Of a stretch of 64,000 nucleotides of DNA, positions 1 through 9,240 are shown piece after piece. The DNA lies in assembly GCA_024734555.1 (NCBI GenBank), contig JANPWX010000151.1:839311-903310 (forward strand). The letters run 5' to 3'. The notes beneath the pieces were generated by a model. It was not told the origin of the DNA and ran no database searches. It saw only the letters and a program-made list of their open reading frames with translations. Each line of letters begins with the position of its first letter. Position 1 is the stretch's first letter. Source of the DNA: Trochalopteron elliotii. Taxonomy: Eukaryota; Chordata; Aves; Passeriformes; Leiothrichidae. The translations under genes were made by a program, and so were the position numbers.

Positions 1-86
1 GGGAGGGGAGGGGAGGGGAGGGGAGAGGAGAGGGGAGGGGAGGGGAGAGGAGAGGAGGGGAGAGGAGAGGAGAGGAGAGGAGAGGC
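1..86. repeat. GGGGA/GGAGA purine simple repeat
   Basis: The window opens inside a purine-only low-complexity tract made of GGGGA and GGAGA units. It continues off the left edge, so its full length is unknown. No coding potential is visible. Confidence 0.95.
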
Positions 87-1038
87 AGTTCTGGAGTTTT
101 ACCAGATGGGGAATGGGATGATTCTGTTAAGACTGGGGAAAACCAGGGACATAATTTGACTTCTCACATTTGGCACACATGCCCTGTGTGAACTCCTCTG
201 TGCCTCACCTGAGGAGTGGAGACCAACACCTTTGGGGAGGCTGAAAAGGAACTCCTCCTGCCTCTGCAAACCCCCACTGAGGTTTCTCCAGCTCTCTCAC
301 TTCATCAGCACACAAGGTGACAAGGCTCTGCCAAGGGGAGACCAGCCCAGGCCACCACCACAGCATGGGGACACACTGCTCCAGCCCACAGTGACACACC
401 CAGCAGTGAGGGAGCAGAGAGGGGCCTCTGCATCACATCCCACCCCAGGACTCATTTATTGATGCTTTTCAGGACTTTACCAATGACAATCCTGAGCCAA
501 AGTGCTCCTGAATGAAAACCTTCTATCTCAGGAAATCTATGGGGGGGATGGCAACAGAGTGTCAGTTCTGAGAACATGGCACAGGAGAGACACACGGACA
601 ATCCCTGGGCACAGGGCACAAGACAGACACATGGACAGTCCCTGGGCACAGGAGAGACACATGGACAGTCCCTGGGCACAGGGCACAAGAGAGACACATG
701 GACAGCCCCTGGGACACGGACAGGGCACTGCAGGAGTTGATTCAGGCAGACCAGGACACACCAGCCCTCAACCCTTATCTTTTGGTAAAGGGAAAGGTCC
801 ACAGGGCACACCACTGCCACGCCCCAAGTAATCACCTCCTGGGTTTTGAATCGATTTCAGCTTTCACATTAACCTTTGTGAGCTGAGTGCACAGAGAAAA
901 AGCCACAGCTTTGTTTGCCAAGATATGGGAGGACCCAGAGCACCAGTGACACCCCAGGATTGTCCCCTGCCCTGGCCAGTGACCACTGTTAGTTAAACCA
1001 GACAGGCAAGAGGCAGCTGTGCTGAAGAAACCAGGACC
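87..1038. other. Upstream region of AKR copy 1
   Basis: About 0.95 kb lies between the simple repeat and the first ATG. It contains a four-unit minisatellite (585-713) and, near 768-783, a short motif (CTCAACCCTTATCTTT) that recurs upstream of copy 2 near 8828, so part of this 5' flank is shared between copies. An A/T-rich box (TTAGTTAAAC, 989-998) sits about 50 bp before the ATG, where copies 3 and 4 have TATA-like boxes. Unlike copies 2-4 this flank is not CpG rich. I see no other gene here. Confidence 0.6.
585..713. repeat. Minisatellite, four units of about 28-38 bp
   Basis: Four tandem copies share the core AGACACATGGACAGTCCCTG. They alternate between a longer form carrying an extra GGCACA-type block and a shorter form without it. 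It lies 0.3 kb upstream of AKR copy 1. The homologous flank of copy 2 (near 8740-8770) has only a single related ACATGGCACA motif, so the expansion is specific to copy 1. Confidence 0.85.
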
Positions 1039-4000
1039 ATGGTGACCTACGTGCAGCTGAACACCTCTGCCAAGATGCCCTTTGTGGGGCTGGGCACCTG
1101 GAAGGTAAGAGCTACAGAGAAAAGCACCTGTACTGCAGGCACAAAACTTCACTGCCCCCTGGTCCAGCTCTGGAGAGCTGTCCTGGTCCCTGGGGGCTCT
1201 GCTCTGCCTGTTGGGCTGAGTGTGAGTTGGAGTGGAGCTACAGATAAATTGGCTGCAGGTTGATTTCCAGTCCTGGAGTCCATGCTTACTACTGAAAAAA
1301 AATAGTGTTCTTGTGAAGGAAAGGAAAAACACCAACCTGGATTGGCGGGGGGCAGGGATTGATTTCGCTAATATGGTTTCCCTAGTTTTATTTTGCTAGA
1401 ATACAGGTCTTTAACAATTTGTGATCCTTAATATTTCTGCATTTTTTTTCCAGTCCTCAGCTGGACACGTAAAAGCTGCAGTGATGGCTGCCCTCGACGC
1501 CGGGTACCGGCACCTGGACTGTGCCTATGCCTACCAGAACGAGGAGGAGATTGGGGAAGGGATCCAGCAGAAAATCAAGGAAGGAGTGGTGAAAAGGGAA
1601 GATCTCTTTGTTGTCAGCAAGGTAAGGATGCAGTGATCCTGCAGCCTGGAGCACAGATGGGGGAATGGTTTGTGTAGAGTGTTTTCCTAAGCAGGAAGGT
1701 AAGGAATGGAGACAAACTTTATGCTGTAGGATAAAGGGAATCATAACAGCATTCAGGTCACTCCTGACACAAGCTGACAGCTTCACCCTGTGGCAATTTC
1801 AGGCACACAAAGGACGAGGCAGGCACAGCAGGTCAAGGGAAAGCTTCTCTCTTTTAATTATCTGACTCCATCCTTTTATACATTTTGGCCAGAAGGCAAA
1901 AGATTGGCTAAACAAGTGGCCACCTTCTTGACCTCATTGGTGAACAGCACCATCAATCACATTCCTCCTCTGCCAGGAGAACTATGTCAACAAAATAGAT
2001 AAGTTCTAACTATCTACACAGTTTACATGAAGCTGCGTGAGAATCTTCACTACAAACTGCAAACACTGGAAAGCAGGAAAACCCAGGGTGACATCACCCC
2101 ATTCCCTAGGGACAGTCAGGAAGGATTCAGTGTGTCTGCACCCTGCTGTGGTCACCCAGCAGCCCTGGGGGAGGGATGGATTGATCAGTGCAAGAGAAGG
2201 GAAGCAGGAAAAGGCAGAGTGGGCCAGGTATCCCCAAGCAAGGTTACAAACACAAGATGCAGAGGTCAGAGACCACTCAGTGTAAAGGACTGATAGAGGA
2301 AGAAGCAGCTTGCTGACACCCTGCTGACTGCTAAAGCACAGCAGAGCACCTGGGCCTGTCACTACCTGGTGTTTGTTGCAGCAGCTGGGCTCAGAGCACT
2401 GCCAAAGGGGTGGCCCTGCTGTGGGAGGTGTCATTCTGGGCACTGTAACCTGCTCAGCACGTGCCCCAAGGGAGGTGGGGACAATGGTGGGGTTTTATTT
2501 CTTATTACAAAAATCAGACTAATGAGCTGGAATCTGGAGTTAGTTCTTAGCAGAGAAAAGGTTGGTGATAACCACTGTTTGTGGCTTGTTTTATATCTCC
2601 TTGGCTTTGCCTGCTAGGTGCAGTGCAGAGCTCTGTGCATGCTCAGGAACAACAAAAACACCACTGCCTCTGAAAACCCCCTACTGCCAAGGCAGGCCCT
2701 GGGGAAAAGGGTACAGCACAAATGATGGAACCAGAGCCTGCCCCCAGAGCCACAGGCAGGGCTTGCCACATCTGCAGAGCACTAGGATGGCCTCATGCCA
2801 CAAAACCTTCCAAAGAACAGGGAGCATTCCTGTGCTGTGCAGGAGAGCAGCTCAGAGCATTAACCAGGAGGTCACAGACTGCCCTGTGTCTGTCCCCAGC
2901 TGTGGTGCACCTTCCATGAGAAGCCCCTGGTGAAGGGAGCCTGCCAGAAGAGTCTTGCCAAGCTGAAATTGGATTACCTGGATCTCTACATCATCCACTG
3001 GCCTTTTGGCTTCAAGGTACAGTGACAGCAGGTCTCACTCCTGGGAGAGCTGCTCAGAGGGGCCAGGAGCACTTGCAGCAGCCCTGCTGCTCCAGGCAGA
3101 GCTGTGCCTGCTGTGCCAGCACTGCCCCAGGGCTGCCCATCCTGATCTCTGCCCAGCTGAGAACGGGGACACACACCCAGCACTGAAACAAAAGCTCTGC
3201 CTCTTTCCTTTCCTTTACAAATCCAAAGTGTGGCTCTTCTGAAAGAAACCCCCTGGGACAGAGGGGTGCACTTTGCTGCCTGACAGAAATTCTTTCCTCT
3301 GCAGGTTGCAGGATCACACGGTGCAAGTAAACACTTCCACTTCCCATTCTTCTCTTTCATCACCGAGCCCTTAATACAGATTGAGCTGACCTTGCCTCTA
3401 GGAGCCTTAGTGTTGTTTCACAGACTTTGGATTTCAAAAAGATTAATACCTATCAAAATCTCTATTCTACCTTATGCTTTTGAGCTCAACTCCATTCCTT
3501 CAATATTGTTTTAGTTACCTTTATGTGGACAAAGCTGTCAGGTGAAACTGCAGGATATTGTGGCATTTAGATAATTCCAATAATTCAAAATACTTTGGCC
3601 ATAGTCTCTAGTTACAGGCTGCTCTAATTTTTCTCATACAGCAATTTCAACAGTGAGCCTCCCCGTGGGACACCTGTCAGCAGATGCACTCCAGTAAAAA
3701 TGTCTGTGTTCACAGGGCCAAAGTCAATTCCCCATGTAGCTTTTTAAAAACAACTAAAGAAACTGTTACTTGAACAATACTTGAACTCATGTAAGATTAC
3801 AGAATGTTCTTCTCTAAGTTAATCACTTCCCTGCATGCACTTTGTGGATCATCACTTCAGAGGGCCCAGCAGAAACACCTGTCTTTATTGGGATAAAAAT
3901 GTAGATAAAAAAGTAGATGACAAAAATGCATGAACTGAGAAGTGACTGAAGAAGTAGTTAAGTTATGGTGAGAATTACTTGATTTTTTTTAATGCAGTAT

Positions 4001-7000
4001 TAGCTTTAGCTCCTTACATCCCCATTGGGTGATTTTACATAGCTGGTGTCTCAGCAGAGATTATTTCAAGGCTTTTCTCTCTCTCTGACAGGCTGGAGAG
4101 GAAATGTTTCCCAAAGATGACAAAGGCATGGCCATACCCAGCAACAGTGACCTCCTGCAGACCTGGGAGGTGAGTTCAGGCAGAGCAGAGGAGGAATGTC
4201 CTCAGTCCTCATCAGTCTTTTCCATGCTTCCATTACCCTCAGCAGTCACAGAACTGTTGTCTCACTCACACAAAATTAATTGGAAGGAACATAAGGCAGC
4301 ACAAAACAGCTTTTCATAATGGGCATGTTCAATCCTTCTCTGGTTATTCCCATTTCTCTGAGTGTCCTACTTGACTGGAGGTACTTGAAGCACTTCCAGT
4401 GGAGCTGCACACCAGACTGAAGCTAGAAAAAGTTCACTGAGGAACAATAACAACTGTACAATTGTTTTCACCACAGTTCTTGTACCTTTCTCGAGTTGCC
4501 CAAACAAATTTCACAGAAATAAAGAGATTTTAGGTTGAGATCTGGCCTACAATGTGTGGGACAGCCCCCCAGTGCTTGCACAACAGTGGATTACTGAGTA
4601 TCCTCATACTTATTCCTCATAATAATCCTCATGCAACTCAGTGTGAATTTCCACACACTCAGGGAATGAGAATTTGGGCTTGGGTGAGATGGCATTAATG
4701 TGCCAGCACCTGCTTTTCCCTCAGAGAACTTTGCAACCCTGAGCAGATTTTCTGTGCTGCTCGTGGTGGGAAACAAATCCCATCACCATGAGCTGCCTTG
4801 CCCACTGGATGGTGATTTTGCTCTTTTAGGCCATGGAAGAGCTGGTGGACTGTGGCCTGGTAAAAGCCATTGGTGTCTCCAACTTCAACCACGAGCAGAT
4901 TGAAAGGATCCTGAACAAGCCAGGGCTGAAGCACAAGCCTGCAAATGTCCAGGTGAGCTGCAAGATGATTGGTTTTGTGGGATTATAAAGATCTGATTAC
5001 AGTTGAATGAGGAGAAGGGAAGAGGGTGAACTAAGTAGACACAGCATGTATTTTAAATCCCTCTCTATGGATATTTCAGAGTACAGCACTTAGATAGTTC
5101 TATTTTTTATTTTTTGGGTTTTTTTTTTTGGATCACCTTGCTCAACCACTGTTTAAGTATGTTGGAGAATTTCCCTGAAAATAGTCTTTCTGGAATAATA
5201 AAGAACCCAGAGCTTTATGAAAGCCCCCCAGCAAAACTGTCTAAGCACTTTGTATCAAAATAGGTATTTTTAACACTAAGGATGGGTATTATCATGCAGG
5301 CCACTGTCAAATTAGGGAAAAAGCAGCCTCTGATTGGATTAGGAGATAATCTGTGGAGCACAACAATATTGCAGCAGTTCTGCCACAGTTTTTGTGTTTG
5401 GCAGATTGAATCTCACCCATACCTCACCCAGGAGAAGCTGATCAAGTACTGCCAGTCCAGAGGGCTGGCTGTGACTGCTTACTGTCCCCTTGGCTCTCCT
5501 GACAGACCATGGTAAACCTGCTTTGCAATTTGTGAGGGAGCTGGTGGGGGTAATGACTGAAGCAATGAGAATACACACACACTACTCATTTCTCATTTAA
5601 ATACAGATCTCTGTTGCTGTGCTGAATCTTTCTGTGGAGGTTTCTTGCCATTTATTTGTTTTCTCTGTGCAGGGCTAAGCCTGAGGATCCTTCCCTTCTG
5701 GATGACCCCAAGGTCAAGGAGATTGCAGCCAGGCACAACAAAACCCCAGCACAAGTGGGTACATTTCCCAGTGTAGGAAAACAGAGCTCTGGAAAGACTA
5801 AAACCTCTATCCCTTCCCCATGAATTGAGGCACTCTTCTGATTTTCCCCCAACAATGCAGATTTTTTAATTGTATCACCTCCAGGACACACTATTAACTC
5901 TTTGGCCATCAAAAATATTCTTGAGCACTTTCAGCTGCCACTTCCCCTCTCAAGTCCTCTTGCAGAAATGAAAGCCTTGTACATAGTGCAAAACTTCTGG
6001 GTGCTGAGAAAAGGAATTGCCTGGCCCAAAACCAGAATGGAAAGGAGACCTGAGACCTTCCCTGGGGCCTCCAACACTTCCCTCTTTGCTCTCCAGGCAC
6101 TGCAGCCTGGCCTGCAGGGAGAGGGATGATTGGAAACAGGGATAACAACTGTTCTAACAGATTCTGCTTCCTCCAGAGCAAGAGGAATGATGGAGTTTTC
6201 TGTTCCTGCAGGTTCTCCTTCGTTTCCAGATCCAGAGGAATGTGATTGTGATTCCCAAATCTGTCACCCCACAGCATCGTGGAGAACTTCCAGGTGAGGG
6301 GTCAGGGCTGAGCTGGGTGCTGCAGCTTCCTTCCTTTATGCCCAACTAACTTTACTGAGTGTTAACCCTCTTATTGAGAGTTTAATCAGCAATCCCTAGA
6401 TGATATTATTCCCTGCTCCCTGTGGATGGATGAGCAGGCACAGCTTGATTGGAATCCCCCCACGGGAACATGCCAGAAACATCTTATCTGGAATTAGCAA
6501 TGTTCATAAAATAATCCCTGATGTCCATAAAACAAGTTGTTCTTCATAGTTCAGTGGTCCATGAGTGAAAATGGGCTCTCCAGTGTGGAGCTGCTCTTGT
6601 ATTTCTCTTAGGTTTGTTCAAAGAAATGATTTGTATCTCTGTTTAGGTGTTTGACTTTGAGCTGACTAAAGAGGAGATGGCAACTATTCTGACCTTCAAC
6701 AGAAACTGGAGGATCTGCCAGATGGGCGTGTAAGTGACTCTGCTTGTTTTCTTCCAAATCTTAAATTCTGAATATTCTTTACAAGGAATTTTGTGTCACA
6801 GCTTCTAGGTAATGTGAAATTCAATTCATTTCAAAATCATGCTAACTGAAATTCCAACTGGTTTGTCCCAAAAAAAATAACATTTTCAGGAGGGGTCTTG
6901 ATATTTTCACTATAAAAACAAAACAAAACATTAAACCATACTACATTTTAATTTTTAATTATTAGTTTTCAGGAAAATCTCTGTAAGTTGAATTACAAAA

Positions 7001-7230
7001 AATGTGTTCTGGATGTTCAACTCATGTCTGTCTGTGTTAGAGAAAGGAGGACGTGTGTCTCTACCTATCCTTGCTGTAACTCTGTGATGCAGGTCTTCCT
7101 TTGGTGGCTCCTCCATGCACACAACAAATCTCTACATCACATTTAGATCATGTGTGGAAATAACATCCTCATTTTCATTTCTTTCAGGTCCAAAAATCTC
7201 AAGGAATACCCTTTCCATGCAGAATACTGA
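1039..7230 (+). CDS. AKR1B-like aldo-keto reductase copy 1, frameshifted in exon 8
   Basis: Ten exons: 1039-1104, 1454-1621, 2900-3016, 4092-4169, 4830-4952, 5405-5511, 5673-5754, 6212-6293, 6647-6729, 7188-7230. All junctions are GT/AG and the lengths fit the AKR1B family, whose members are about 316-residue cytosolic NADPH-dependent aldehyde reductases with a TIM-barrel fold. The tetrad is present: Asp44 (GYRHLDCAY), Tyr49, Lys78 (VVSK, end of exon 2) and His111 (IIHWPFGFK). Exon 8 is 82 bp rather than 84: compared with copies 2-4, two bases (CG or GC) are missing near 6274. As written, translation leaves frame after KSVTPQ and stops at 6652-6654, giving about 276 residues. That removes the Arg/Glu/Asn of the NADPH phosphate loop (RIVENF) and the whole C-terminal specificity loop, although exons 9 and 10 remain readable. 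The usual IECHPY is IESHPY. It is a recent pseudogene, a truncated allele or a base error. Family identity is certain; the exact orthologue is not. Confidence 0.88.
5931..6128. repeat. Gene-conversion-like tract, copy 1 intron 7
   Basis: About 198 bp of intron 7 is nearly identical to 12670-12867 in intron 7 of copy 2; I noticed one mismatch (GCCTGG against GACTGG). Flanking intron sequence is far less similar, and immediately downstream copy 1 resembles copy 3 instead. Confidence 0.7.
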
Positions 7231-7517
7231 AGGTGCCTGTGGCATGACCTTCCCTAGACCTCTGGTGTCTCATTTCCCTCTGCTCTAATTTTATAAAATC
7301 CTCTTATTGCATCTGCCCTGGTGCTGCCAGTGAAGACATGGGATGTTCACCCCACGAAATTTGGTTTTTGTGGGAGAAGGGAAGAGTATTTTCTACAGCA
7401 CAAAACTTCCTACAGCAGCACCATTCAGTGTTTGCCTTCAGGCTCACATCAGCAGAACCCAGATGTCAACAAACCACAAAACACACCCACAGTTTAATCA
7501 GAGTGTCCTATATTTAA

Positions 7518-7523
7518 AATAAA
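7518..7523 (+). terminator. Poly(A) signal candidate of AKR copy 1
   Basis: AATAAA lies 288 bp after the annotated stop of copy 1, within an A/T-rich stretch. It is the first canonical hexamer I noticed downstream. Confidence 0.5.
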
Positions 7524-7949
7524 ATTAACCTTAAGGAGCAAAAACCTAATTGGTGGGAAGTTTTCTGCAGGAAAAACCCAAACCCTAATAGACAAATACA
7601 AGAATTATCACAGGTTAAAGTCCTCAAAAAAAACCTCTTGAGAAGACAGAGAGATTGGTGGGACCTCAGAGGATGCTCCTGGCTTGGTCTGAACTCAGTG
7701 CAAGAAAAATGCCTTAAAATCAGATTAAATCTCTATCCCCCTGTTTTATTCCTGCCTTAACAAGGATCTGGGAGTTGAACCGATGCACAGCATTTAGCAA
7801 CACAATCACTCTGTTCCAATATATACTCTCCTCTCAAAGGCCCTGCCATCGTCTGACAGCCTCAGCCACACCCTCAGGGCAGAAACAAGTGACACTTCCC
7901 GGGTATTAACACGGTCACACCAACGGGCACAAACGAAGCAAAACATAAA

Positions 7950-8560
7950 ACTTTCTGCCCAAAATCCTCTCTTAAAACACAGAACTGTCTCTCTCACGGC
8001 ATAGCCTTGGGTAAAGCAAGCACCAGCCTTCACAGGAAAACACGATTCACAGAAGTGAGAGGAAGGACAAACTGCATTTCTCTTTATGTGATTGAAGTGC
8101 AATAGACCACATCCTGCAGGGGACAGCCGACAGCACTGACAGAAAACTGGAGGAAGATTAAAGGGAGAACTAATTGTCTTGTCTGCCTTCAGTTAAATGA
8201 AGCAGAAAAATCTTGGGCATCTGCTGTGGGAGAGAAAAACGCACCATTGCACACGTTTCAGATTTATGTTTGTATCTCGATGAATTCCCCAAGCACAAGC
8301 AAACAGCAAAGGCTCCCAAGCAGCTCTAACAGGCTGTTATGGAGCACTTGAAGGATCTTGTTGATAAATTAACTTATTTTTCATTGCACTTTCAACACCT
8401 CATCCCTACAGCAAATTTTGCCTCTCCAAAATTGCAAAGTCAATTTCTATTGTGAAATTAAAAGGCCACCTACCATTTATTTCTACACTTGTATGTTTCC
8501 TTCTGAAATACGGTCTGCACCTCCCTAAAGGCAGGAGGACAACGTGATCATCGTGATATT
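7950..8560 (+). repeat. Duplicated upstream block shared by AKR copies 2, 3 and 4
   Basis: Shared landmarks in the same order include CTTTCTGCCCAAAATCCT, a block around CATCCTGC...GCACTGACA...AAACTGGAGGA, then GGGCATCTGCTGTGGGA, and finally AAGCACAAGCAAACAGCAAA. Copies 3 and 4 have diverged versions at the same relative position before their promoters. It shows that the duplication unit carried at least about 1 kb of 5' flank, possibly with shared control elements. Confidence 0.65.
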
Positions 8561-8721
8561 CGCCGAAAACTCAGCGCTCTTCAGTCGTTTTGAAAACACA
8601 CTAAAACACGTTGATTTGTACTGATCATTTCCGAAATTACTCGTAAACTCACCCCGAAGTGAAACCGCCTGCCCCATGTTTGTGTCTCCCTCAGGGAACC
8701 GAGAGGGCGTCAGAACACGCC

Positions 8722-8741
8722 GGGGGGGGGGGGGGGGGGGG
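8722..8741. repeat. Poly-G homopolymer, 20 bases
   Basis: An uninterrupted run of 20 G lies about 0.4 kb upstream of copy 2. Its length may be unreliable in the assembly. Confidence 0.9.
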
Positions 8742-8869
8742 ACATGGCACAAGCCGTGGCACGGAGCCAGGGCGCTGCAGGAGCCGATCCCTGCAGGAGC
8801 TGCAGCCGGCCCGGGGCACACCTTTGCTCAACCCTTATCTTTCCGTCAGGATTTTCACCTTTCTCCCGG

Positions 8870-9240
8870 AGGGGAACGCTCGGAGCGCGGCCCGGCCTCC
8901 CTCACACACGGACTGACCGCACCACATCCCCACGGCCGCACGGCGGGACCCATTGGCTGCCACCTCCGCTGCTGATTGGTTGGCGCGGCGGGCTCGCGCG
9001 GGGATGGCGGCGGTGATTGGTTGGTGCGGCAGGCTCGCGAGGGGGCGGGGACGGTGATTGGTTGGCGCGGCGGCGCTCATTAGCCGCGGGGCACGGAGGC
9101 ACAGGGCGCAGTGCACAGCCATGGCCGGGTACGTGCGGATCGGCGCCGCTGGCAGCGCTCCCCTCATAGGGCTGGGAACATGGAAGGTGAGGCGGGCACC
9201 GCGCCGCGAGACGGGGGAGCAGCTGAGGAACCCTCACCCA
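8870..9240 (+). promoter_or_regulatory. CpG-rich promoter of AKR copy 2
   Basis: There is a sharp rise in CpG density around exon 1, with a GC box (GGGGGCGGGG, about 9041-9050) and repeated inverted CCAAT boxes. A weak A/T box, TCATTAGC at 9077-9084, lies 44 bp before the ATG, the position at which copies 3 and 4 have TATA-like sequence. The transcription start cannot be fixed from sequence alone. Confidence 0.65.
8952..9061 (+). promoter_or_regulatory. Array of inverted CCAAT (NF-Y) boxes at 41 bp period
   Basis: ATTGG, the reverse complement of CCAAT, occurs at 8952, 8975, 9016 and 9057. The last three lie in a tandem repeat with exactly 41 bp between successive ATTGG motifs, each followed by TTGGYGCGGC. 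NF-Y is the factor known to bind CCAAT. Binding here is inferred. Confidence 0.6.

Larger units (their letters stand above)
7231..9120. other. Intergenic region between AKR copies 1 and 2
   Basis: This holds the 3' UTR of copy 1 and then the 5' flank of copy 2. From about 7950 to 8560 it matches, with gaps, the flanks of copy 3 (about 15950-16560) and copy 4 (about 27690-28330). A 20-base poly-G run (8722-8741) and a CpG-rich promoter follow. I see no additional gene. Confidence 0.6.
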
